A DNA stretch of 64,000 bases from Flagellimonas_B algarum (GTDB lineage: Bacteria; Bacteroidota; Bacteroidia; Flavobacteriales; Flavobacteriaceae): assembly GCF_040513375.1 (NCBI RefSeq), contig NZ_JBEVTG010000001.1:62001-126000 (forward strand), read 5' to 3'. The position numbers were made by a program, and so were the translations under genes. How positions within the stretch are numbered: position 1 is the first letter of the stretch; every line of letters begins with the position of its first letter. This document shows, one piece after another, positions 16,147 through 24,751 of the stretch. The notes below the pieces were generated by a model. The model was not told the origin of the DNA and ran no database searches. It saw nothing but the letters and a program-made list of their open reading frames with translations.

Positions 16147-17288
16147 AACGATTTCATTTGGGCCCATAACAGGGAGGCGAAATTGAAAGCGGTAAATTCC
16201 AGATCCCGGTCAGCTTGGTGCATCGCTTCCACAAGACTACACGGTTTTCTCAAAACGGAAGCCACAAAAGCAAGGCCAAGCGCCTGTTGCTGAATGTGGT
16301 CGAGCGCAACGTTTCCGCAGAAAGCGGCGACCGGAACTTGATGCTCGATGGCCCGTTGGGCAATACCTTGTATCGTTTTACCGGCCTGGGTCTGGGCATC
16401 GATTTTTCCTTCCCCCGTAATGATCCAATCAGCGCCTTGAAGTCGGTCTTCGAAGCCAATGAGATCGGCCATCAATTCAAATCCGGAACATAGGCTGGCA
16501 TTGAACATTGCCGCTAGCCCTCCGGCAACCCCGCCGGCTGCCCCGGCACCTTTGATACCATTGACATCCAATTCAAATTGGGTACGCAAAACCTCTGCGA
16601 AATGCCTAAGTCCATCATCCAAAAACCCAACTTGTTCGTCATTGGCCCCTTTCTGCGGGGCATACGTAAAGGCGGCCCCGAATGGTCCGTTAAAAGGATT
16701 GCCCACATCACAAGCAAGTTTAAATTGAACACCCCGAATCCGTTGGTGATCTTCTTTATCGATTTCGATTTGGGCCACCTTGATCAAATTCTTTCCTATC
16801 GGTTCCAGCTCCAGCCTATTCCTATCGTAAAATCGGAAGCCCAAAGCAGCAGCGATTCCCATACCCCCATCATTGGTAGCACTTCCTCCTAGACCGACGA
16901 TGATATGACGCGCCCCTTTTTCAATTGCATGACGGATTAACTCACCCGTACCATACGAACTGGATTTCAAACAATCCAGTTCATTCGAGACCAACAATTT
17001 ATGTCCTGAGGCTTCTGATAGTTCCACAAAAGCGGTCCGTTGTCTTGTGTGGATCAAGTAGCGTGAAAGAATCGGTCGAAACAGAGGATCATTGACTTCA
17101 AGCACTTCGTTTTCGAAGCCTTGTAGTTGTCCCAATACATCAATCGACCCATCACCCCCATCCGCCATTGGCATGGCGATGATCCTGGCTTCCGGAAAAA
17201 CCTTCCGAATCCCCTTTTCGACCGCGCTACAAAACCCTGCGCCGGATAGGGAACCTTTGAATTTATCGGGAGCGATCACGAATTTCAT
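16143..17288 (-). CDS. glycerate 2-kinase (GarK/GlxK type)
   Basis: 381 residues from the ATG at 17288, matching the family start 'MKFVIAPDKFKGSLSG'; a TTG three codons upstream would overlap the symporter stop. It holds 'MADGGDGSIDVL' and 'IVGLGGSATNDGGMGIAAALG', hallmarks of the type II glycerate kinase family, which phosphorylates D-glycerate to 2-phosphoglycerate for glycolysis. It is 5 bp after the symporter gene and overlaps the ROK kinase by 4 bp. In this operon its substrate is most likely the glycerate freed from a glycosylglycerate. Confidence 0.9.
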   Translation of the reverse strand: MKFVIAPDKFKGSLSGAGFCSAVEKGIRKVFPEARIIAMPMADGGDGSIDVLGQLQGFENEVLEVNDPLFRPILSRYLIHTRQRTAFVELSEASGHKLLVSNELDCLKSSSYGTGELIRHAIEKGARHIIVGLGGSATNDGGMGIAAALGFRFYDRNRLELEPIGKNLIKVAQIEIDKEDHQRIRGVQFKLACDVGNPFNGPFGAAFTYAPQKGANDEQVGFLDDGLRHFAEVLRTQFELDVNGIKGAGAAGGVAGGLAAMFNASLCSGFELMADLIGFEDRLQGADWIITGEGKIDAQTQAGKTIQGIAQRAIEHQVPVAAFCGNVALDHIQQQALGLAFVASVLRKPCSLVEAMHQADRDLEFTAFNFASLLWAQMKSL

Positions 17289-17293
17289 AGGCT

Positions 17294-18898
17294 TCAAGAA
17301 AGCAAATTGGGTAAAGTGATACTTAACAGAACTATGAAGAGGAAAAAACCGGTAAGGATCAGCACTTCTTTTTTACTGAAATCAAAAACAACCGCCACTC
17401 CTTGACCGGGGTTACGATGAACTAATTTGGTCAAAAGCATAGCGACCAGGATGGTGACAATGCACCCAATGGCGTTCCACCAAAACCAGAATATTTCAGG
17501 CACGAACAACCACAAAACCATGTTCAAGAACACACCGAATACGATACCCACGTTTGCTGCCAAGGCATGCGTGTTCTTGGTCAGTATGGCCAAGATGAAA
17601 GCAGCCAAAATCGGACCATAAAAGACCGAACTGATCTTATTGATCACCTCGATGACCGTTCCTTCGATACTACCTGCGAAAAAAGCGAATCCCAAACAGA
17701 CCAGACCCCAAAACAGCGATAATAGTCGGGAAGTCTTCACATAGTCACTATCGGTAATCGCGGGGCGCATGCGTTTCACAAAGTCTTCCATGGTGACTGC
17801 CGATAAAGAGTTCACCGTTGAACTCAACGAAGACATGGCTGCTGACATGATCGCCACGATGAGGATACCAATGATCCCGTTCGGTAAGTAATGGATGATA
17901 AAGACCGGAACCATAAGATCCGCCCTTTTACCATTTAGGGAATCGATATTCTGTTGGTATACCGTATCCATCATACCACTAAACCCGGCATCTTGCAGTA
18001 GTAAGGTACCCAACACCAAACCCATGATACAATAGATCAGGGTCAAAGGAAAACGCATTACCCCATTGGCCAAGAGCAGTTTCTTTATGGTCGGAAGGTT
18101 TTTGGCCGACAAGAGACGTTGTGATTGTGTTTGATCGGTGCCATAATAGGAAGCATAGAGAAAGAATCCGCCGATAACCATGGGCCAAAACCCGAATTCA
18201 TCATTTTTATCGGCATTGTTGAAACCGAGTTTATCGAAATCGACCGCTACCAATCGGTCTTTATCAACCGCCTGTAAAAATGAATCGATTCCCCCCAATT
18301 CACTTAGGCCATAACCTAGGCAAATCAGAATACCCAAAAAGAGGATGACCATTTGAATTACATCGCCCCAGATTACAGCTTTCATTCCGCCTTGAAAAGA
18401 GTATACTAAAGTGATGGCCCCGATGATCAAGATCGAAATCCAGAAATCGACTTGTACGGTGGCCTGTAAGATCAACGCCATGGTATAGACCATAACCCCA
18501 GTGGCCACGGAACGGCTGATCTGAAATACAAAACTGATCAAGAGGCGCGAAGAGGCATCAAACCTGCGTTCTAGATATTCATAGACACTAACGATACCCG
18601 ACTTATAAAGCGTAGGTATCACCGCGACCATCAAAAATGCCATAGCCAAAGGAACCCCGAATTCATAAGTAAGCCATTGCATGCCGCCACCCTCTTTGAG
18701 TCCGACAAAGGCTGGGGCTGAAATAAAACTGATCGCTGAAAGTTGGGTGGCCATGGTCGATAGGCTCAAAGGGAGCCACCCCATGCTGCGACCTCCCAAA
18801 AAGTAATCCCCTGAACTCTTGTTCTCCTTGAATAAAAATCCGATTCCGAGAAACCCGATGAGATAAACCGCAATAACAATGTAATCAATGGTATTCAT
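17294..18898 (-). CDS. sodium:solute symporter (SSS family)
   Basis: 534 residues with about 13 hydrophobic segments. The start 'DYIVIAVYLIGFLGIGFLF', the 'SSGDYFLGGRSMGWLPLSLS' block, 'QLSAISFISAPAFV' and 'QTQSQRLLSAK' are typical of SSS transporters. It takes up a small solute with sodium across the inner membrane. Position between a glycosylglycerate hydrolase-like gene and two kinases suggests import of the intact glycoside or of its hydrolysis products. Its start overlaps the GNAT stop by 4 bp. Confidence 0.9.
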   Translation of the reverse strand: MNTIDYIVIAVYLIGFLGIGFLFKENKSSGDYFLGGRSMGWLPLSLSTMATQLSAISFISAPAFVGLKEGGGMQWLTYEFGVPLAMAFLMVAVIPTLYKSGIVSVYEYLERRFDASSRLLISFVFQISRSVATGVMVYTMALILQATVQVDFWISILIIGAITLVYSFQGGMKAVIWGDVIQMVILFLGILICLGYGLSELGGIDSFLQAVDKDRLVAVDFDKLGFNNADKNDEFGFWPMVIGGFFLYASYYGTDQTQSQRLLSAKNLPTIKKLLLANGVMRFPLTLIYCIMGLVLGTLLLQDAGFSGMMDTVYQQNIDSLNGKRADLMVPVFIIHYLPNGIIGILIVAIMSAAMSSLSSTVNSLSAVTMEDFVKRMRPAITDSDYVKTSRLLSLFWGLVCLGFAFFAGSIEGTVIEVINKISSVFYGPILAAFILAILTKNTHALAANVGIVFGVFLNMVLWLFVPEIFWFWWNAIGCIVTILVAMLLTKLVHRNPGQGVAVVFDFSKKEVLILTGFFLFIVLLSITLPNLLS

Positions 18899-19482
18899 AA
18901 ACTTTGCTTCAATTGATTTTTATGGGTGCCCATCCATTCCTCTTTGAGCATCCCGAATAAAACCGCATCAGCAGCGTTGGCACCCTCAAGGGAAGGGAAC
19001 ATGTGGCGTACACGACCTTCTTCAATGCATCCCACTTTGCGCATAGCGCCTAGACTGCGATGGTTTTCACTGTGCACCCCAAAGCCCACACGTTGCACGT
19101 CAAGCGGCCCAAAAAGCCAATCGAAAAGAAGGAATTTCAAATGTTCGTTCAATTGACTGCCCCAAAAATCCCTACCGATCCAAGTATGCCCGATCCGGGC
19201 ACTTCGGCCATCTTCAGAGACATCGTATACCCTTGTACTCCCCGCATAACACTGCTTTAGCTTATCATAAATCGCAAAGGGATATTGCCTGCCCATGCTC
19301 TTCTCACCCATCATATGCTTGAAGTAGGCCGTAAAATCGGAACTTCCATCAGCACTACCCAACAAGAACTTCCAGATTGCTCGTTCAGATGCGAAGCCTT
19401 CCAAAAAACGCTGGTGTCTGAACTGCATAGGCTCCAAACGGACCCTTTCGTTTTCAAGAAGGTATTTTTTTGTAAAGTCCAT
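18895..19482 (-). CDS. GNAT family N-acetyltransferase
   Basis: 195 residues of RimJ-like GNAT type: 'LENERVRLEPMQFRHQRFLEGFASE' (N-terminal), 'ARIGHTWIGRDFWGSQLNEHLKFLLFDWLF' and 'VQRVGFGVHSENHRSLGAMRKVGCIEEG' (acetyl-CoA site and C-terminal strand). It sits 3 bp after the GH63 gene and overlaps the symporter start, so it is firmly within the catabolic operon. No obvious step in glycosylglycerate breakdown needs an acetyltransferase; detoxifying a side product is one possibility. Confidence 0.8.
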   Translation of the reverse strand: MDFTKKYLLENERVRLEPMQFRHQRFLEGFASERAIWKFLLGSADGSSDFTAYFKHMMGEKSMGRQYPFAIYDKLKQCYAGSTRVYDVSEDGRSARIGHTWIGRDFWGSQLNEHLKFLLFDWLFGPLDVQRVGFGVHSENHRSLGAMRKVGCIEEGRVRHMFPSLEGANAADAVLFGMLKEEWMGTHKNQLKQSL

Positions 19483-19485
19483 CCC

Positions 19486-20805
19486 TTAGTACTCCGTCGA
19501 TTTCAAAAAATCGATAAAAAGGGCAGCGCTCCATGAAAAGTTGTTTCCACCGTAGCCTTCCGTATGGTTATCGGGATTGTCCTTTCGAGAGTCGAAGTAT
19601 TCATAAAAACCGTATTTCTCGATCAAACTGATGGAATCTTGCTTGACCCTATTGGCCAGTACGCGATACCCATAGCGACGTAATCCGTGGTACAACATCC
19701 AGTTCATGTTGATCCAAACAGGACCCCGCCAGTATTTTCTAGGATCAAAACGCTCATGGGTTGGATCAAAAGATGCACAGAGGTATTTGTCTTCGCCCCC
19801 AAACCGCTCCATCATGGTCGCGACCATACGGGAGGCCCTATCCGCATTCGGAGCACCACAGAACAAAGGGGCGAACGATGAGGAAGTTAGATAGGGAATC
19901 TGTGCGTTTCGCCTTAAGTCATAGTGTACATAAGCCCCTAAAGATTCACTAAATAGTTTGGCGTTCATTCCAGCTATACTTTTTTCCTGTTTTTCACGCA
20001 GGTAACGAACCATATCATCGGCATGACCGAACAGTTCGTACAATTCGATCAACGCTTCATTCGATTTGATCAACATGGCATTGAACAAAGGATCCAATAC
20101 AAGAAAAGGGGAATGCTCCGCGATCTTGCCGTCATCATAATTGAATTCCTTGGCTACGTCGATGATGTACAGATAATGATCGTATTCGCGTTGCGAAGGG
20201 CGCTGCGATGCATCGACATGCGAAGTATCACGGCGTTCAAAAGAATATTGGGGTGGGTTCATGGTCTGCCAGATATCGTCCCAAATGGGGGAGTTATCGG
20301 TTCCGGATTCCCAATTGTGGTAGATATAGACGAGTCCATCATCATGGATATCGCGATGCTCGTAAAAGTAGATATGGTTTTGGAACACCTTATCGATATG
20401 TTCCTTGATGAAGTCGAGAATGTCTTTCTTGTCTTCAGCGATCCGCAATAGTTCCCTGAGGATGAAACCGATGACCGGTGGCTGGGTCATTCCTGTAGAC
20501 CGGTACTTTTTGGAAGCTTTGGGATGCAACTCCGATCGATGGAAATCAGGTCCTGGAAAATAGGTGTCGCTATCGGTATGGAACACGATGTGCGGTATGA
20601 ACCCATTGTCCCATTGGGCATCGAGTAGGGTAGCTACTTCTTGTTTGGCCTTTTCGATATCGAAATGGGCGAAACCCAAGGCAATGAAACCGGAATCCCA
20701 TTTCCATTGAAAAGGATAGAGCCCTTTACTCGGAATGGTAAACCCTTCTTTTTGGAAGTTGTTGTCCAACACTTCCATCGCTTTATGGAGCATGTTCTTT
20801 TGCAT
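19486..20805 (-). CDS. GH63-type glycosylglycerate hydrolase (mannosyl- or glucosylglycerate)
   Basis: 439 residues, an (alpha/alpha)6-barrel type protein close in length to the bacterial mannosylglycerate and glucosylglycerate hydrolases of family GH63. 'GLYPFQWKWDSGFIALGFAH' (residues 29-48) and 'YHNWESGTDNSPIWD' with Asp170 match the catalytic-acid region, and 'HTEGYGGNNFSWSAALFIDF' with Glu416 the catalytic-base region; these positions agree with Asp182/Glu419 that I recall for the Mycolicibacterium hassiacum enzyme. No signal peptide, so it acts in the cytoplasm. Adjacent glycerate and sugar kinases strongly support cleavage of a hexosylglycerate to hexose and glycerate. Confidence 0.8.
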   Translation of the reverse strand: MQKNMLHKAMEVLDNNFQKEGFTIPSKGLYPFQWKWDSGFIALGFAHFDIEKAKQEVATLLDAQWDNGFIPHIVFHTDSDTYFPGPDFHRSELHPKASKKYRSTGMTQPPVIGFILRELLRIAEDKKDILDFIKEHIDKVFQNHIYFYEHRDIHDDGLVYIYHNWESGTDNSPIWDDIWQTMNPPQYSFERRDTSHVDASQRPSQREYDHYLYIIDVAKEFNYDDGKIAEHSPFLVLDPLFNAMLIKSNEALIELYELFGHADDMVRYLREKQEKSIAGMNAKLFSESLGAYVHYDLRRNAQIPYLTSSSFAPLFCGAPNADRASRMVATMMERFGGEDKYLCASFDPTHERFDPRKYWRGPVWINMNWMLYHGLRRYGYRVLANRVKQDSISLIEKYGFYEYFDSRKDNPDNHTEGYGGNNFSWSAALFIDFLKSTEY

Positions 20806-20816
20806 CTTTTAAAAAA

Positions 20817-20846
20817 CACATTGGCGATAGGAACATCGCCAATGTG
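20817..20846 (-). terminator. Rho-independent terminator between TonB receptor and GH63 gene
   Basis: Perfect 12-bp stem CACATTGGCGAT / ATCGCCAATGTG with a 6-base loop, followed on the minus strand by TTTTTT. It is located after the receptor gene and ends about 6 bp before the GH63 start codon, so it would lower readthrough into the enzyme genes. Confidence 0.85.
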
Positions 20847-20883
20847 ATTACCGAACTATAAACTAACTTAAACTAATCCAAGA

Positions 20884-23550
20884 CTAAAAATTGAAGGTCG
20901 CGGTCAAGAAGAACCTTCGTGGTAAAATCGGACGTCCGAAGAAAAACTCCCCGTCATCGACCTGCCCGCCGATACCGGCTCTTGGGTTTCCTTCGGTCAA
21001 ACCAACACTATCGAACAGGTTGAAGACCGAAAAACCAAGGCGTACCGAATTCACATCCTGGGTACGGAAGGTATATCCAGCACCCAAGCGGGCGATCGTG
21101 ATCGCGTCTAATTCTACATTATTACTATCATCGGTGAACTTGCTCCCTGTATGGTTCAAGGTGAAGTTCGCATCGAATTTGCTATTGTCGTAATTGAACC
21201 CGAGGCTTCCCAGGAAATTAGGCTGTCTGCCGATCTCATTGCCCTCGTTAATGGTCGACACATCCCCATTGGTCAAATCCGTTGTTTCATTTTTGGTGAT
21301 TTCATGGTTTTGATAGGTCGCCGTACCATTGATGTTGAAGAAATCGGTAACCCGGTAGTTCCAAGTTGCTTCGAGACCGACCGTTGAAGTGGTCTGTTCG
21401 CTTCTTCCTTGATCGACCAATTGGCCGTTGACGATGGCCTGATCGATTCGGATACGATCCCTCAGCGTCACATAGTACCCGGCAAAGGACCCCGAGAAGG
21501 TCGAAGTGCCAAACTTGGCCCCGGTTTCGAATTGCAAAATGGTCTCACCTTCATAGTTGGACTCCCGAATACCTGGTGTTGGTGCAAAACCACGCTGTTG
21601 CGGCCAAAAGAAACCCCGTGAAAAGTTGGCGTATAAGTTGGTCGACTCCGTTAGTTCATAAAGGCCAGCCAAGGATACCGCCCAATCCGTCGCATTGATC
21701 TCAGCCGTGGTAAAACTTCCATCGGCAAATCGTACGTTGGCTAATTCAGGGGTCAATTCAGGGTCATCATAGACTTGACTTTCTTCCAATCCCCCATTGT
21801 TAAAGGTTCCCGTGGTCGACTCGATACGCAGACCGACGTCAAAACGCCATTTGTCGAACACCATTTCATCAGTGGCATAAAAGGCCGTTCTACTTTGTGA
21901 AAGGAAGCGGTTAGAGGTCATCCCGATGCGGTTATACAAACCTCCATCCGAATAAATGACGTTGCCCCCACCGGCATCGGTATAGCTAAGGTTGACCAGT
22001 CTCGGATTGTTATTGAATTCCGAGAGTACCCGGTATTGGTAATTCACGTCTTCAGCCTCGGTTCTCGCTACATAGGTACCAAAGGTGAAGGTATGCTCAC
22101 GGCTGTTGGTTCGCACAATCAAGTTGGCATCACCCGAGTAATCGGTCATTGGTCGAAGACGGTCAACATGAAGGTTCTCGACCACAAGGTCGCTACCGTT
22201 GATCTGTTCACCGCTACCCCCTTGATAGGTAGCACTGAACCCTGTGTTATCAGGCGCTATTTGGGCCACGTAGTTCGAAAGGGATATCGGGTTGCCGAAG
22301 GTACCGTTGCCCCCGACATACAATGCGAAATTGTGCTGGTAGTTGGCATAGCGTATTTTTGATTTAAAGCTTACCAAATCGCTGAAGTTATATAAGAAAT
22401 CACCCATGATATAGCCCCCTTTGGTAGAGACCCCATCTTCTATCGGACTTTTATAAACCCCACCCGGTGTCAAGAAGGAGGTTTCGGCCAATTCGCCCGA
22501 AAGCAATTGCTCTACATCTTCCCCATCATTACCGGCTATGCGTTCACGGGAGTTACCGTCTAGAGGTAAGGGAAGAAAAAACTGGGCCCTATCATCGATA
22601 TACTGGGCATGCACGGTAAAGGAACCGTTTTCAAAACGCTTTTTGATATTGCCACGAAATTGGACACCACGCGTTGGCAGCCCAGTCTCAATCGGACCGT
22701 CATCCTTTCGAACGAAGCCTGTGAAGGCGTAAAAGGTATTGGAATCTTCACCACCCAGCTTTCCACCGGTGTAAAAATCGGTCTTTAACCTACCCCTGCT
22801 TCCCCATTCAACGTTGATTACGTTTCCAGGATTCGTATCACCCGTTTTACTGGTATAGTTGATGATACCTGCAACAGATCCGGCACCATACAAAACGGCT
22901 GCGCCACCACGAACGAATTCGACCCCTTTGAAGCCGATATCGGGTCTTGCATAGACATCATGTGCCGAGGAGTTCAAACCAAACGTACTCATCAAGGGCA
23001 TTCCATCGTATTGCAGCGGATTGAACACATACTGCCCGCCCGAAGGCAAACCTCTAACGAACAAGTTGGTTGCCGTCTCACCACCACCACCTTCAGCGGT
23101 AATGCCGGGTACATCACGTAAGATATCGGCCTGGCTATTCGCTGAGAGTTTTGTGATTTCCGTGATTTTCTTCGAACTGATCGAAAGTGGTGCTTGCTTC
23201 TGTGACCGAAAGGTTGTCGAAGCGGTGATGACCACTTCATCCAATTGTTGGCCACTTTCGACCAAAATGAAATCAAGTGAAAGCGCTGTACCATTCAAAT
23301 CGACCGTTTGCTCTACTGTTGTGAACCCAATAAAGGAAACTCGCAAGGTTTGCGAACCACTTAAAGAAGTTGTCAATACGAAATTGCCATCAAAATCGGT
23401 CGTGGTCCCTTCTTCAGAACCCAAGATCAACACGTTGGCCCCTAGAACGGGAATACCGGCCTCGTCTTTTACCGTACCGGAGATTTCAGTTTGGGCGAAG
23501 ATCGTTGCCGTAAATAATAGACATGCCATCGCCGACAATACATTTTTCAT
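20884..23550 (-). CDS. TonB-dependent receptor (CarboxypepD_reg-like N-terminus)
   Basis: 888 residues: signal peptide ('MKNVLSAMACLLFTATIFAQ'), a CarboxypepD_reg-like domain (about 22-105: 'EISGTVKDEAGIPVLGANV'), a TonB-box/plug region (about 106-230, 'DEVVITAS', 'ILRDVPGITAE', 'VRGG'), then a 22-strand-type barrel ending in 'FFLTATFNF'. It imports a substrate across the outer membrane using TonB energy. No SusD partner follows, unlike polysaccharide loci, which fits a small ligand. It is first in the catabolic unit and divergent from the LacI-type regulator. Confidence 0.9.
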   Translation of the reverse strand: MKNVLSAMACLLFTATIFAQTEISGTVKDEAGIPVLGANVLILGSEEGTTTDFDGNFVLTTSLSGSQTLRVSFIGFTTVEQTVDLNGTALSLDFILVESGQQLDEVVITASTTFRSQKQAPLSISSKKITEITKLSANSQADILRDVPGITAEGGGGETATNLFVRGLPSGGQYVFNPLQYDGMPLMSTFGLNSSAHDVYARPDIGFKGVEFVRGGAAVLYGAGSVAGIINYTSKTGDTNPGNVINVEWGSRGRLKTDFYTGGKLGGEDSNTFYAFTGFVRKDDGPIETGLPTRGVQFRGNIKKRFENGSFTVHAQYIDDRAQFFLPLPLDGNSRERIAGNDGEDVEQLLSGELAETSFLTPGGVYKSPIEDGVSTKGGYIMGDFLYNFSDLVSFKSKIRYANYQHNFALYVGGNGTFGNPISLSNYVAQIAPDNTGFSATYQGGSGEQINGSDLVVENLHVDRLRPMTDYSGDANLIVRTNSREHTFTFGTYVARTEAEDVNYQYRVLSEFNNNPRLVNLSYTDAGGGNVIYSDGGLYNRIGMTSNRFLSQSRTAFYATDEMVFDKWRFDVGLRIESTTGTFNNGGLEESQVYDDPELTPELANVRFADGSFTTAEINATDWAVSLAGLYELTESTNLYANFSRGFFWPQQRGFAPTPGIRESNYEGETILQFETGAKFGTSTFSGSFAGYYVTLRDRIRIDQAIVNGQLVDQGRSEQTTSTVGLEATWNYRVTDFFNINGTATYQNHEITKNETTDLTNGDVSTINEGNEIGRQPNFLGSLGFNYDNSKFDANFTLNHTGSKFTDDSNNVELDAITIARLGAGYTFRTQDVNSVRLGFSVFNLFDSVGLTEGNPRAGIGGQVDDGEFFFGRPILPRRFFLTATFNF

Positions 23551-23620
23551 AGTTGCTCAGTTATTAGTGAAACATTTTTGAGTTAGAATTGATTTTATTC
23601 AATGTTTTGACCAAAATAAT

Positions 23621-23652
23621 TTTGATATGACAATAAAATGATGGAATATTTG
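23621..23652 (+). promoter_or_regulatory. candidate promoter of the LacI-type gene
   Basis: TTTG at 23621-23624 and AATATTTG at 23645-23652 are 20 bp apart, as in Bacteroidota -33/-7 pairs (TAnnTTTG; the first base differs here). The predicted start of transcription falls just before the operator-like repeats at 23665-23688. Confidence 0.45.
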
Positions 23653-23664
23653 TCAAAAACCTAT

Positions 23665-23688
23665 GCAAACGTTCTCGCAAACGTTTGC
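23665..23688. promoter_or_regulatory. tandem LacI-type operator
   Basis: GCAAACGTTTGC (23677-23688) is a perfect 12-bp palindrome with a central CG, the classic LacI/GalR form. Immediately before it GCAAACGTTCTC (23665-23676) repeats the left half and centre. The site lies in the divergent region between the TonB receptor and the regulator gene, so it may control both. Confidence 0.7.
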
Positions 23689-23705
23689 AATTTCAAATCG
23701 GGAAC

Positions 23706-24731
23706 ATGAGCAAAAGACATCAGGTGACCTTAAAGGAACTGGCCAAATTATTGGAATTATCCATTTCAACGGTGTCACGGGCCTTGAACGATCATCCGGA
23801 TATCAGTGCGGAAACCAAGCTTAAAGTAAAGCGCTTGGCTGAAAAAATGAATTATGCGCCAAATCTCTTCGCGCGCGGCTTTCGATCGCACCGCAGCCAT
23901 ATTCTCGGTGTGATCGTTCCGAACATTTCACATTACTTTACTTCAACAATTCTGAAAGGCATTCTAGACCAAGGGGAAAGTCTGGGATATCGGGTGATCA
24001 TTTCCGAATCCAAAAACGACGAAAAGAAACAGACCGAGATGTTGAACACCATGATCCAATTCGGGGTTGATGGCATCTTGATGGCCCTAGCGCGTAAGAC
24101 CCATTCCATTGAAGCGATCCTTGATGTAGTCGATAGAATCCCAGTCGTGCTTTTCGACAAAGTCTCGGGCAAGATTCCGTGCACCCAAGTGGTCATCAAT
24201 GAAGAAGAAGCAGCTTATAATGCCGTCGAACATTTAATCAATACCGGTAAGCGGCGCATTGCCATCATTAAGGAGACCGAAGGATCCTACAATTCGGAAA
24301 AACGCTTTCAAGGCTATCAAAGGGCGCTTAAAGAGCACAATATCCCTATTGATGACAAGATCATTTTAAGTACGGAAGACATCTCTTTGACCAAAGGCAG
24401 GATGATGGCCAATATATTATTGAGCTTGAAAAAACGGCCTGATGCTATTTTTGCCATCACAGACAGCGCTGCCGTTGGCACCATAAAAGCCCTGCATAAA
24501 TTCAATGTGAAAATTCCCGAAGAAATTGCTGTGGTCGGTTTCAGTAACTCCAAGGCTTCGACCATAGTCAGTCCTTCCTTATCAACGGTCGACCAACCTG
24601 GCGATAAGATCGGAAGAACGGCAGTGGGTTATTTGATCGAGGAAATCGAAAACCCTAAGGAAGACCCAGTGACCAAAACGGTCGAGATCAAGACCAATCT
24701 CATCATTAGGGATTCTTCGTTCATTCCTTAA
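23706..24731 (+). CDS. LacI/GalR family transcriptional regulator
   Basis: 341 residues from the ATG at 23706; a TTG seven codons upstream would overlap the operator. The N-terminal HTH and hinge read 'VTLKELAKLLELSISTVSRALNDHPDIS' (about 7-34) and 'RLAEKMNYAPNLFARGFRS' (about 47-65). A periplasmic-binding-protein-like sensor follows ('ILGVIVPNISHYFTSTILKGI', 'DAIFAITDSAAVGTIKALHKF'). It probably represses the glycosylglycerate locus until the sugar appears. Divergent orientation and the palindromic operator in the shared upstream region support this. Confidence 0.9.
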   Translation: MSKRHQVTLKELAKLLELSISTVSRALNDHPDISAETKLKVKRLAEKMNYAPNLFARGFRSHRSHILGVIVPNISHYFTSTILKGILDQGESLGYRVIISESKNDEKKQTEMLNTMIQFGVDGILMALARKTHSIEAILDVVDRIPVVLFDKVSGKIPCTQVVINEEEAAYNAVEHLINTGKRRIAIIKETEGSYNSEKRFQGYQRALKEHNIPIDDKIILSTEDISLTKGRMMANILLSLKKRPDAIFAITDSAAVGTIKALHKFNVKIPEEIAVVGFSNSKASTIVSPSLSTVDQPGDKIGRTAVGYLIEEIENPKEDPVTKTVEIKTNLIIRDSSFIP

Positions 24732-24751
24732 CGGATTGACAACAGCCCACA

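Noticed and set aside
20884..23550. A SusC/SusD polysaccharide utilisation locus
   Set aside because: No SusD gene follows the receptor and no secreted polysaccharide-degrading enzyme is present; the GH63 protein has no signal peptide.
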